From: Echinostoma caproni | Lineage: Eukaryota > Platyhelminthes > Trematoda > Plagiorchiida > Echinostomatidae | Length of the DNA: 64,000 bases | Direction: 5' to 3' | Assembly (NCBI GenBank): GCA_900618425.1 | Contig: UZAN01039536.1 | Coordinates: forward strand, 84,375 to 148,374 | Part shown: piece by piece, positions 38,701 through 46,649 of the stretch | How the letters are laid out: each line of letters begins with the position of its first letter | Position numbering within the stretch: the first letter of the stretch is position 1 | The notes under the pieces: model-generated | Database searches by the model: none | Seen by the model: the letters and a program-made list of their open reading frames with translations, nothing else | What the model was told of the DNA's origin: nothing | Position numbers and translations under genes: made by a program

Positions 38701-40498
38701 ATTTCCGGATCACCAGTATATCCGGCTTATCCAGCATACATGGAGCGACCGTTCAATGTGCAGTATCAAGTAAGTGCGCTTAGTCAAAACTATCTGAAGC
38801 TTGTTTTGTTTGACATGAATGCAATAGTCAAACAGTTCCTTCTAAAAAACGTTTTCCCGAGGTTGAACAAACAAGTAATGCCTAGCATGGTAGCGATTCA
38901 TTATTAAAAAAGATATTTTTTTCTTGAACTCCAAAAAATAAAGCCTGCATTCCATGTTGTATGGAATATCCAGTAAGCGGCAAATTTAATGATCTCATAT
39001 CCCTCATTGTCTTGCATGCTTCCTCGTGCCAGGAACATGAAATATACTTTAGGACGCGGCGTACCAAATTTCTAAGTAAAACTGTATGTTTTATGTCAAT
39101 CAGAGCAGAAAACGTGATAAACTCGGACAGTCAAAAGTGTCAGACCCCTGTGACAATGCGGTTTCGAGTCAAACATTTATGGAAACCGGGTGAACCAGTT
39201 TGCTTGGTTGAGTGGTCTGTTATATGCATGTGCCGACAAATAAACTCACGGGAGTACGTGTCACGTGACTCATGTGTACTGGAGAGGGTGATGCATCACA
39301 TTTGTCGAGCTGCTCCCGGTGACTTTTGTCCACGTTGAATACATACATTATGAAAGACGCATTAAATGAATGTTTGCATGCAGTATCTGCGTTCTAATAT
39401 GTGGAATTTCATTTGCGTGAAATCAAAGTTGTACACTCATTGACACTGAGCACTTTAATTGGAGTCACTGTATGAAAATTAACTTTTAAAAGAACGCGTA
39501 TGAAATTGAAGAAAACTGAAAAAGCAAATCAAAGATAATCTCAATTATGGACCGAATACTCTTTGAATCGATGAACAAGCAAAAGATGTCTTTCCCATTT
39601 GGTAAAAACAGTTTGGATAGAATGGATGTGTGAAACTATTATCCGATGGGCTGTGATCAAAGAAAGAGAGAAACATTCATCCAAAGAAACGCCTACGGTT
39701 GATGAATAATGTATTGAAGAAGCTTTCTTATCTAACACCCAAAATGAGCTAGCAAAGCTTGCTGATATATTAGATTCTATGGCTTGTATTCTTTTGTTTG
39801 GAAAGCTCTTGCTAGCTTTACTCACCAGTAGATTATATAATGTCTCACTATACCAACGTGATATTGCTGCTGTCTATTACACTCAGAAGTAAAAAGTGTT
39901 GGCTGTTGTTTAGTTAGATCTAGTTCAAGTAGGCGCAGTCTGTAGCGCAAATCTAAACCCGATTTTAATCGTTAGGGCCTACATACCCACCGACTGTGCG
40001 AGGATTCCACAAATAAGCATTTTATTTCAGCTGATAAGTGAGAATGAGTAAATGGTAAATAATGTACAATCAGAGGTCTAATGCGAAGTGTGTTGACAAC
40101 TTGTATCGAGGTTTTCAAATATAATTTTAATTAGTGTTTAAAGGAGCTGAGGTGAGGAAATCGTATGCATTTTCATCACTTTTGATTTCAACGATGTATC
40201 ACGATAATCTATAGTACCAGACCCACTAACGCGTTTTCATTGATACTTCTAACAGGCTCCTGCTGAGCGATTTACTCGTGGCCAGTCTGTCCAGCCGGCT
40301 ACTGTGTATGCAAGACCACCGTCACCTATTGCCCATCGAACTACTACCATGCAATCATGGCGACCATTACAAGCACCGAACTGGGTCGAGGGAGAACAAC
40401 CCCGTCGACCGGGACGTTTCATATCGAACCAACGTCAGAAAGCCGCACCAGCACGGACACAAGACCCACAGGAGCAGGTTGGAGTGTCAGACTTTTGA
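11647..40498 (+). CDS. PDZ-domain protein with long Pro/Tyr-rich tail, seven exons joined
   Basis: Join 11647-11795, 25703-25817, 32243-32408, 34505-34788, 35919-36298, 38649-38769 and 40256-40498. The total is 1,458 bases: 485 codons and a TGA stop, with the N-terminus still missing. The exon ends meet in phases 2, 0, 1, 0, 2 and 0, and every boundary is GT...AG. The first 50 residues are the C-terminal half of a PDZ domain (GDQIL, then an L-x-L-x-V strand). About 435 residues rich in Pro, Tyr, Ser, Arg and Thr follow, with no predicted fold, membrane segment or LIM domain. PDZ proteins of the ALP/Enigma/ZASP group anchor partners on actin structures, and the PDZ half resembles that group. 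A cytoskeletal scaffold role is inference. The split-up coding and tens of kilobases of intron fit a trematode muscle or cytoskeleton gene. Confidence 0.8.
14044..14100 (+). repeat. tRNA-derived SINE-like head
   Basis: A degenerate pol III type 2 promoter is visible. The A-box-like TGGTGAAGTGA lies at 14044, and the B-box-like GGGTTGGAATTCC at 14074-14086 has one insertion and one change from GGTTCGAATCC. The spacing is tRNA-like. It resembles the reverse-strand element at 43.1 kb in the AGTG-GTTT part of the A box. It is too diverged to be a working tRNA. Confidence 0.4.
15381..15411. repeat. (GT)n / (GTGTGC)n microsatellite
   Basis: Alternating GT with occasional GC and AC, ending in an uninterrupted (GT)5. 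It creates a long but spurious open frame on the minus strand. Confidence 0.85.
16173..16181. other. Assembly gap (nine N)
   Basis: A run of nine undetermined bases. Isolated N characters also occur at 4810 and 44920. Confidence 0.99.
20240..20485 (-). pseudogene. Tc1/mariner transposase C-terminal fragment
   Basis: Read on the minus strand, it contains LPSTSPDLNVSENMFSILKR. This matches the SPDLNPIEN-W-x-x-LKR block that carries the last acidic residue of the DDE triad in Tc1/mariner transposases. About 55 further residues run to a stop (TAG at 20240-20242), as in the normal C-terminal tail. Upstream the frame breaks almost at once with stops, and no HTH domain, earlier DDE motifs or terminal inverted repeats could be recognised. 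It is a dead, truncated copy inside a host intron, antisense to the PDZ gene. Confidence 0.75.
21250..21745 (+). pseudogene. Penelope-like element fragment (linker and GIY-YIG region)
   Basis: The plus frame reads ...LLLKLSFKEDEVADRVGRAL, then CTCGATNVGRTT. The same layout appears in the two larger Penelope copies in this window: K-(L/V)-P-F-x-x-D, then R-V-G-R, and then C-x-C-x-x-x-Y-x-G-R-T of the GIY-YIG endonuclease. Here the Tyr of the YVGRT motif is Asn. The frame shifts near 21570, and a second open frame continues with what may be the C-terminal tail. The reverse-transcriptase part is missing, so it cannot move by itself. Confidence 0.65.
23267..23276. repeat. Poly-G run (10)
   Basis: Ten consecutive G residues in intron DNA. 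A second run of ten G lies at 28675-28684. Confidence 0.9.
24204..24233. repeat. TAACCAG / TAG short tandem repeat
   Basis: Two copies of a TAACCAGTAGT unit run into (GTA)n. It is non-coding. Confidence 0.7.
25703..25817 (+). CDS. PDZ gene exon: first part of the tail
   Basis: The acceptor is TTCTTGTTCAG and the donor is GCA|GTGAGT. Read with the two bases carried over from the PDZ exon, it gives R and then LPMFSNQYMGTRLASRSLPR plus 18 more residues rich in Ser, Arg and Tyr. The block is visibly richer in GC than its surroundings. It leaves in phase 0, which matches the exon at 32243. A different frame is also open here (entering from about 25361), but the phase fit at both ends and the agreement with the neighbouring exons favour this one. 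Confidence 0.75.
28675..28684. repeat. Poly-G run (10) near the 3' end of the Penelope copy
   Basis: Ten G residues directly beside the position where the Penelope reading frame ends (minus-strand orientation, so poly-C in the element). It may mark the element's 3' terminus. Confidence 0.6.
28690..29900 (-). pseudogene. Penelope-like retroelement, 5'-truncated, RT and GIY-YIG
   Basis: Read on the minus strand from about 29,890 down, in order: VPVAKLRALLLKC, DGVTMGSPLGPILADVF (RT palm), a stop and then YVNDIF (the YVDD catalytic box), IRFTLETEKDNKLAFVDIAL, a basic linker, and a GIY-YIG endonuclease with IYSFCCVCNATYIGRT and then LSQRIKEH. A tail with AQKRLAHAIQLPWP ends near 28,700. This RT plus GIY-YIG order defines Penelope-like elements. 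There is a TGA just before YVND, the first catalytic Asp is Asn, and a frameshift lies near 29,290. The RT fingers region is missing. The copy is dead and lies antisense in an intron. Confidence 0.88.
32243..32408 (+). CDS. PDZ gene exon: acidic stretch and LPVRERRKLFL motif
   Basis: The acceptor is CACCGCAG and the donor is ACGA|GTATGT. It encodes an acidic segment (RPDEEGNEEEVDYSF) followed by MNLPVRERRKLFLSAERPP, a basic, probably helical motif and the most protein-like part of the tail. It enters in phase 0 and leaves one base (A), which with TG from the next exon makes ATG (Met). The frame runs on past the donor for only 29 codons, which supports the splice. Confidence 0.85.
32409..34504 (+). 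other. Intron of about 2.1 kb
   Basis: AT-rich, with an AT microsatellite at 32.84 kb. Nothing else is recognised. It ends in a pyrimidine-rich tract and TAG before 34505. Confidence 0.75.
32840..32874. repeat. (TA)n microsatellite
   Basis: Alternating TA over about 35 bases, interrupted by TTT and a C. Confidence 0.9.
34505..34788 (+). CDS. PDZ gene exon: Arg/Pro/Ser-rich tail segment
   Basis: Preceded by a long pyrimidine tract and CTAG; the donor is CCG|GTGAGT. The translation begins PRPRASSRPAPSRFETQSEY and includes GAGEDPFGWEPPVTQSW and Ser/Thr runs. It is disordered and GC-rich, with no known domain. It enters after one carried base and leaves in phase 0. Confidence 0.85.
35173..35251 (+). 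tRNA. tRNA-like sequence, probably pseudogene or SINE head
   Basis: The 79 bases can be drawn as a cloverleaf. There is a five-pair acceptor stem (GCCTC with GAGGC). The D arm GTTC/GAAC encloses AGCTGGTA and contains the A box TAGTTCAGCTGG. The anticodon arm TACG(C)/ACGTA has a seven-base loop TTACAAA, and the T arm has about four pairs around TGTAAT. The B box (GGTTGTAATACC) is off consensus, the anticodon stem has a mismatch, and the implied ACA anticodon is not a standard eukaryotic one. A working tRNA is therefore unlikely. It lies in an intron on the sense strand. Confidence 0.4.
35919..36298 (+). CDS. PDZ gene exon: Tyr/Pro/Arg-rich tail segment (longest exon)
   Basis: The acceptor is GTTGTAACAG and the donor is TACAG|GTTCAA. 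It encodes 126 full codons plus two bases. The start is VQTPTPGRYYHTYSHPSRAI, and Tyr-, Thr- and Arg-rich sequence such as TPTYYAGPTYTYNT follows. No enzyme motif is seen. The two leftover bases (AG) plus T from the exon at 38649 give Ser and keep the frame open. Confidence 0.85.
36299..38648 (+). other. Intron of about 2.35 kb containing an antisense LINE remnant
   Basis: Apart from the LINE at 37.29-38.23 kb (minus strand) there is only AT-rich DNA without motifs. Confidence 0.75.
37290..38225 (-). pseudogene. LINE reverse-transcriptase remnant, C-terminal part
   Basis: Read on the minus strand from 38,220 down: AIRGVPQGFLLRHRPFIAF, then TNDLPLTLGSNTPLFADDAN, which carries the F-A-D-D catalytic box. 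Next come EFNVSKC and the thumb region. It ends with FAVRVCSVWNSLPSHIVYAP and a short tail, the usual C-terminus of non-LTR retrotransposons (R-x-x-x-x-WN-x-LP-x-x-(I/V)-V). There are several stops and frame changes. The endonuclease half is absent. The Asp pair is intact but the copy is otherwise dead. The clade (CR1/jockey-like or another) cannot be fixed by eye. Confidence 0.8.
38649..38769 (+). CDS. PDZ gene exon: short tail segment with PAYPAY
   Basis: The acceptor is CCCTATAG and the donor is CAA|GTAAGT. After one carried-over base it encodes DTSTVNFSPTRRGEPTYISG and then SPVYPAYPAYMERPFNVQYQ. Both edges agree in phase with their neighbours. The composition is Pro/Tyr-rich, as in the exons on either side. 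Confidence 0.85.
38770..40255 (+). other. Last intron, about 1.5 kb
   Basis: Contains several open frames of 60-125 codons without recognisable motifs. No repeat was identified. Confidence 0.75.
40256..40498 (+). CDS. PDZ gene last coding exon, C-terminus
   Basis: The acceptor is TTCTAACAG. It encodes APAERFTRGQSVQPATVYAR, continues Pro/Arg/Gln-rich (RRPGRFISNQRQK) and ends EQVGVSDF at a TGA at 40496-40498. It ends with a Phe carboxyl terminus and has no LIM domain. The three frames are all open over part of it because the sequence is GC-rich, but only this frame continues the upstream exons. Confidence 0.85.
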   Translation, partial: APAERFTRGQSVQPATVYARPPSPIAHRTTTMQSWRPLQAPNWVEGEQPRRPGRFISNQRQKAAPARTQDPQEQVGVSDF

Positions 40499-41810
40499 AT
40501 GACTGGCAAAGCAATATTCGTGAGCATTGGAAAATGTCCGCAAATGAATGATTTCACAAGCGCAGTTCGATGAATACGAATTCGAGCCCACATCCCTGTG
40601 CGACGAATTCGAGCAAGCCCAAACAAGTCGGAAATTTCCGATTGATCTCTCTTTCGTGCATTTCGTAAACACACGTAAAACATATTTGCTGCAGGTGATA
40701 GTGTTCAATCGCAACTAGATGTTTTCCGAATTCTTTCTAGAATACTCCCAAAGTGCCCAATCCACCTTTCTGTGGCTACTGTTGGAATTTCTTTCAATCA
40801 CGTGATCTCTGCTGCCCGAACTTGTTCTACACCCCGGACTAAAACTCTCCCGTTCGTTTAATCCACAACAGTCCGCGCTGAGCAAACCGAACTCGCTCGC
40901 TGTCACAAACGCGTGCAGTGACCAGAACAGATATGGAACCTGGTCATCTCTTTTATCATCTTGGCACCATCATCAGCATCAACAGGAACAACAACGACAC
41001 AAACAACAGCAGAAAACATGACAACAAGAGACACACTTTCGTTTTGATTTTGCTTCTCAATCATCCATGATCAATTGCCCCCAAGTTTATTCTGATCTAT
41101 ATTATTATCATTGAACAAATCCACAAGTCAATACACGTTCAATGCATTGTAGTCATTTCAAATCCCCTCTGTCACGAGAAAAATTTACGATAATTTCCCC
41201 TCTATTCGTACGCTTCCGGATATGTACGATGAACAAAGGGGAGTTCTTTGTTTAGTAAAATGATATTTTTCTCATCAGTGAAGCTCCGAAATTTCTCTTC
41301 CATTAAGTTGGACCGATTGTTTGTGTGCCTGTCTTTCTGTTTCTGTTAGTTTGTTCGTCCGTCCGTCTGTCTGTAAGTCTTTCCTGTGTCTCAATCTTCC
41401 GTCCCCCTCAATAATCAGCAAACCCGATTCTTCTGTTCCCCAACACATTTGTGTTGTGTTTGTTTTTCCTCCTCGCCGGCACTTATTCCAGCTGTTTGAA
41501 ATGTTTCTTTTTGTTCAATCGTGTGCCTCCCCGCGCCTCTACCCTGATTTCTTTTCATTTATCCTCTTCAAGGATTTTCTCCAACCTTTCAGAACAGTGC
41601 ATATGAAAGAGTGCAGTTTCAAAGTTAGAGCCAACTGAAACCATGACGTGATTTGCACACCAAGCTTGTTCCGCATTTACCCAACCAATCATAAGTCCAC
41701 CTATTCCATGAGCAAACAAACCAATCAATCATTCAAATAAACAAATAATCATACAAATAGAAGCCAACATGCCGCAGAAATAAAAATCACATTACTTGAA
41801 CTGAACTGAA
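40499..41810 (+). other. Probable 3'UTR of the PDZ gene
   Basis: Non-coding sequence downstream of the stop, with many C/T-rich and CA-rich simple stretches and no acceptor-bounded open frame. Two AATAAA polyadenylation signals lie at 41736-41741 and 41779-41784, so the transcript probably ends near 41.76-41.81 kb. A pyrimidine-rich open frame near 41.3-41.6 kb is taken as chance. Confidence 0.5.
41736..41784 (+). terminator. Polyadenylation signals (two AATAAA)
   Basis: AATAAA hexamers at 41736-41741 and 41779-41784, in AT-rich DNA about 1.25 kb after the stop codon. Which one is used cannot be told from sequence alone. Confidence 0.45.
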
Positions 41811-41825
41811 CTAAACTGAACTGAA
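41796..41825. repeat. (CTGAA)n pentanucleotide repeat
   Basis: About six units of CTGAA, one of them changed to CTAAA, just after the second polyadenylation signal. Confidence 0.85.
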
Positions 41826-41829
41826 TACG

Positions 41830-43010
41830 GGATACATCTTAAAAGGCATGTCTAAAGATCTAACTTGTCATTGCAGACAATTCATAAATGCTGCTCAAAT
41901 TATTTTCCCCATTGCGGCCGCCCAATGCGCTGTCCCTCCTTCAGTTGAACTACTGCATTCAAACAAACGCAGATCCTGACGAGAAAATAATGTCACGATA
42001 CAATCAGATTATTTCACCTTGTTGCCTTTCAAGGAATGTCTTTTTGTGCTCTCATTCACACACGCACACACACATGCCAATATCTCATCCACCTTTATTC
42101 TCTTTGCACTCTACCCACCAGCCTTCCTGCTCTGTACCCCACAAATACCCCAAACTTCTTCTGTAGACCGATCATGTTTTTGATCTGATCCTATGACTCA
42201 TGCAGAAACTACCTAAGCGGTCTCGGAATCTGGTTACACCATGAACAAATCAGTGTCTAATCTATGGTTTGTCAGGTTAGGGCATGGAAAACGGGGCAAT
42301 GAACGTTTTGATTTTCACATCCCTAGTGAATGAAAAGGAATTCAAGCCGAAAATGACAATAGTTTGTGGTGTAATGACAATGCATATCAAAATAGCGATT
42401 AGAGGCTTTAAACCAACGCTCACGTTCAGTACGCTTGTAAAGAAGCAAAAGTAGACACCACACAAGAGGTCCTATTCAAAATAACTAACCGGAAAATGCC
42501 CTTTGATTGCGTTAATCTGCCACAATTGTACCCCTGGTCATGTGACGTTAATCTATTCTCGTGAATATATGAGCTCCCTGTAGTGGGTTTATGATGAACA
42601 GGAATTAGATGATTTTTCCATACAGATATAGGTTCGCGATGTCATATTCATTAAATGTGATGGGACCAAACACACTTTCTACACGATGTAGTGGGTGATC
42701 ATGCTCTCTTCATAAAACCTTGCGCACAGGGTCCGCTCTCACTTTAGTTTGAACTGCTCTTTATCTAGTGTGCTTTAGGTCAACCAGTAAATGTGATCTC
42801 ATTTATCACGAACCATGATTGTTCAGTGTGAGGAAGGGTTCGTCTATGAGTAAACGAAAGGACAGTTATTTCACGGAGGAAATGATTTCGAACTGCTGTT
42901 CAGATTTTACTAGTTCATCATATGTAACACGGTTTCTTATTACACACCAGTATGTGATGAGCAGCAAACGGAGCGAACCCCATAGTCACGAAGGCCTGCT
43001 GTTCAGTGAT
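41830..43010. other. Intergenic, no gene seen
   Basis: Pyrimidine-rich and CA-repeat DNA (CACACACGCACACACACA near 42057), then AT-rich sequence. No protein motif or splice-bounded exon was recognised. Confidence 0.5.
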
Positions 43011-43014
43011 TAAA

Positions 43015-43205
43015 ACCGGCAATCTGCTACCCGGAACTTGAAGTGGCGAACCACATAAAGCCCCGATAAGTCAGGTGTGGTACAGAACCGGGTGCCAGCG
43101 AAGTTGTTTACCACTAAAGTTGGGTGGTGGTGGTGGGACTCGATCCTTGGACCACAGGGTCCAAAGCACGCCTGCGACAGTGACTAAACCACTGCGCCAC
43201 ACTGC
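43015..43205 (-). mobile_element. tRNA-derived SINE
   Basis: On the minus strand a tRNA-like head starts near 43,205, with the A box TGGCGCAGTGG (complement of 43189-43199) and the B box GGATCGAGTCCC (complement of 43135-43146). Both are close to the pol III consensus at normal spacing. A (CCA)n-like stretch follows, and then about 110 bases of non-tRNA body down to about 43,015. The architecture is that of a SINE. The similar but poorer head at 14.05 kb suggests a family, although the body was not recognised there. Confidence 0.6.
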
Positions 43206-43209
43206 ACAA

Positions 43210-45065
43210 AGCACCTTATAATTTTACTTTATATAAATAATGTAGGCTCACTTTGTAATTTAAGCAACACTTCCACGATAAGAATTTGTAATCAGTTATA
43301 TAAAACAATATTTTCTAAGATACCTGATTTCGGTTACAACTCATTTTACCAATAGATTCTGGGGTATTAACGACAGACTATATGCCTAAGTAATTCAAAA
43401 TATTGGGTTTATTTGGAGTGTTTACTCGTCCTGAGGCACAGAGTAAGGATAATGCTACTGTTTACAAAACTATTTTGGAGTATCTGCTTTATTCGCCATC
43501 GCTAACCTGTGTGTGATACGCTAAATTCAATTATGATGGCTGCTTTGATAGCACAATTATTGTGTACCATGATTGATGTCGGGTGCAGAGAACAATTCAT
43601 TCTGTTGCTCGTTTGTTTGAAGTCTTTCCAAAAGCTGGTATATAAGACGTCACTTTCCCAATTAGTGTAGGCTAACGATTGGCAGCGTGATTCTGATTTC
43701 CCGAGCGACACTCCCTCCACAGTTTTTTCGATATCATATGGTTTTTCGTTCAAATTACAGCACTTTTCAACAAACGTTTAATCATCTTTCATGATGCTTG
43801 GTGTTTATGAATCCCAACCTATCGACAATGTGATGATGCGACATGCTTTGATATTCGTAGCTCGTGCACAATGGGCCTTGTGCGAACGCTTTTCATAATG
43901 TCGGCCGCTTATAGGTTGAAACCGAGAGTTATTTTCAAGAAACAAACATTCCAATTCCCTCACGGATAATTGAAACAAACTGGTTAACGGTAGACTGTTC
44001 CGAGGTTCATCGGTATCCATGTATGATCAAAGGTAAATAATTTTCAAACAAGTGAATATGTCACTGCATTTACCTCTAATGATGATCAATAGGTAATACG
44101 AAAACTTGTGTTGAGACTGAATTCAGCTCTAGGGACTCTCGTTCAAATGTAATAATTTGAAGTGTAACTTGTAAGTTGTTATCCTTAGGAATTACGACGA
44201 AAATTGAATGCCCATATTTTCAGAAACGTAAGTAAATAAGTGAAAGTTTACTCTTTCTGCGAGTCAGTATCCCGAAGAAACGGGTATCCTGAATAAACGT
44301 AGCACGATTGCCATAGAAAGATAAGCAGTTAGTCAGGGGTAGCGTAAACGATTCAGTGGTGAGCAAAAGCGATGAGCTTGGTTTGTAGTACAGCAATTGG
44401 ATGTTTGACTCATATAAACCGCGTGTGTCAACTGAAAAAGCCGCCAGTCGTCATCAGTAACCTGTTTAGAGTAATGAAGAAGAACCAGAAAGAGTCGCAC
44501 AGACACAATGGAAGAAATTATCTTATTCAATCCTTCCCAACTAGCAGTATAAATACCTGTGCATGGGGCTCATTGTAAATAGCGATTAGGGAGGGAAGTA
44601 ACCGGTGTTTACTTCTTTTGGTTTTACTTTTACTTTACCCTAGACCAGGGTTTCATCAGGTGTCGATATCCACCTTCTGAGTTGTCTCATAATCAGGCAC
44701 TCATCGCTATTCTCATCAGGAACCTTAAGCGCTTGTTTACATTTTTTAGGTTGATATTTAGGACGGATGAAGATGGTTTATTGGATGCAAAACCGTGTAT
44801 AACTACATGGCCCCGTTTTGACTCTCTATGGAGTCGGAAATCTTTGGTCCCATTACCAGTTTCATTGGTGCCCACTAGAAGCTAGTAAGTCACATCTGTG
44901 ATTAAATCGATGATGATCGNGATCGTTCGCTGTTACTCTGTGCAATGCTCACAGGGGCACCTGGCCGAATGTTGTATCCAATAAATATAAATCTGCAGAA
45001 ATAACTAAAGGATTATTCTAAAAGCGACCGCAAGATCAGTCTCCCTATATCCCAAACAATAGTGT
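43210..45065. other. Intergenic, no gene seen
   Basis: AT-rich sequence with only short open frames. One undetermined base lies at 44920. Confidence 0.5.
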
Positions 45066-45070
45066 TTCAC

Positions 45071-45137
45071 TTGAATAAAACAAGTAACACAATATGAGCA
45101 AAATTGATATTGGCATTCAATTTCGCGTGCTTTCAAT
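45071..45137. repeat. Left arm of inverted repeat around the Penelope copy
   Basis: Starts TTGAATAAAACAAGTAACAC and ends near CGCGTGCTTTCAAT. It is the reverse complement of 46577-46643 with four mismatches, and similarity stops abruptly on both sides. Confidence 0.9.
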
Positions 45138-45159
45138 AATCACAATCATGATAATAAGC

Positions 45160-46165
45160 ACAATCTACCGTCAGATAGATGGAGTGGCCATGAGAAGCCC
45201 AATGGACCAATCTTAGCTGACATATTTGTCTGAAATTGAAAACAACATTGAAGATGATCTCAAGTCCTCAGTGTTTTATCGTCCTTATGTCAATGATACA
45301 CTGGTAATAACCTCAAACAAAACAGATGTCATAGTTTTGTTTAACAACTTGAACGGGATGCACAACAATATCAAGTTCACTTTGGAATGTGAAACTAATG
45401 ATTCGTTACCATTCCTAGACCTACAACTGACAAGATTGAAGAATGGTACGTTCCTGACCTCAATTAATCACAAGTGTACGTCGACCGGTCAGTATTTACA
45501 TTTCCAAAGTTTTTGTTCTCTACGGTACAAGATTGGATTGGTAAGAACCTTGTTCTACAGAGTTCGTCGCCTGTGCAGTCCGGAAGTGGAAGAAAGTGAA
45601 CAGAGAGATTTGACGATTGCCTTATCCTCTAACGGTTATCCCCTGCGTTTTATAGAGAAATATTACACACCTGCCACTCTCAGGCCGACGGACACTACGG
45701 TCGAAAAGAAACCAGTTTTCATTGGTGTGCCATTTAAAAGCGACTATGTAATTGCACGGGTTGGTCGTCGGCTTCGTACTACGGTTGAGTCCACCTATCC
45801 TGCCGCGAAGCTGATCATGATTCACAGAACAATGAACTCATTAATGAGGTCGAACATAGACATTGATTCGGTCACCTCCAATTGCATTTATCTTTCTAAA
45901 TGTTCTTGCGGTTCGCGGTACGTCGGAAGGACTGAACGCCGACTGTCGACCAGAATGAGTGAGCATGTTCCGAACAACTTATCACTTCGGGGAGTAAAGC
46001 TTACAGCAAGCGTTGGATACCGGGCATTGCATCGACAAACGCAAAGCTTTCCGCATTATGCTCAAAGTACGAAGCCCAAGGATGCTTAGGTTTGCTGAAG
46101 CGGTTGTCATTAGCCGTTTAAAGCCTGACCTATGCGTTCCAAAGGCTTTGTTATGCAGTTGCTAT
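45160..46165 (+). pseudogene. Penelope-like RT (palm to thumb) and GIY-YIG endonuclease
   Basis: The first piece, in another frame, reads YRQIDGVAMRSPM, which is the DGVAMGSPLGP palm motif with changes. A frame of 287 codons (45226-46089) then gives FYRPYVNDTLVI (the YVDD box with Asn), a KFTLECETNDSLPFLDLQL block, TLFYRVRRLCS, RVGRRLRTT, and a GIY-YIG domain with CIYLSKCSCGSRYVGRT and then LSTRMSEHVP. A frameshift near 46,010 moves the conserved C-terminus (DTGHCIDKRKAFRI, then LRFAEAVVISRLKPDLC) to the next frame. The GIY-YIG part looks complete. The RT is truncated and its first catalytic Asp is changed, so autonomous activity is not expected. Confidence 0.88.
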
Positions 46166-46576
46166 TACCATGGTAATTCCCCTCCCCTTTCCTTCATATC
46201 ATCTCAACCGTTCTCTTACATCATTGTTGACACTTCGCTCTTCTCATTTTCTTATTACGTAACTCTCTTTATCCTACTTAATTAAACAATTGTTTTATTC
46301 GGTTAAATTTCTGCGTCTATTCGAATTCATTTCTGGTTGTATCTTTTTCGTATTATGTAACCATGTCCAACTCTCTTTCCACCATTACTAATCGTTTTTC
46401 ATTACGTAACTGTTTCTATGCTAACATTCCTCTCCTCCTCTTTTACCCATACTCCAATGACTTTGGTAATGAATCAACTACCCAGTGTCTTCTGCTTGAC
46501 CCCATGTAGTTGTAAATGTCCATATATGGTATTCTTATGATAAAAATTTGACCTATTTAATGTGCGTAGACAGCTG

Positions 46577-46643
46577 ATTGAGAGCACGCGAAATTGATGG
46601 CCAATATCAATTCTGCTCATATTGTGTTACTTGTTTTATTCAA
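46577..46643. repeat. Right arm of inverted repeat around the Penelope copy
   Basis: Starts ATTGAGAGCACGCGAAATTG and ends TGTTTTATTCAA. It is the reverse complement of 45071-45137 with four mismatches. Confidence 0.9.
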
Positions 46644-46649
46644 ATGAAT

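Larger units (their letters stand above)
45071..46643 (+). mobile_element. Penelope-like element bounded by 67-bp inverted repeats
   Basis: The unit consists of a left arm (45071-45137), a truncated RT plus GIY-YIG coding region (about 45160-46165), a T/C-rich trailer and a right arm (46577-46643). The arms are complementary over 67 bases with four mismatches by eye. The RT part begins at its DGVAM-SP motif, so most of the RT is absent. Confidence 0.7.

Noticed and set aside
41321..41638. Plus-strand open frame of 105 codons
   Set aside because: Pyrimidine-rich low-complexity DNA in the likely 3'UTR, with no motif.
45071..46643. Inverted repeats as terminal repeats of a DNA transposon
   Set aside because: The only coding content between the arms is Penelope RT and GIY-YIG. 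There is no transposase.
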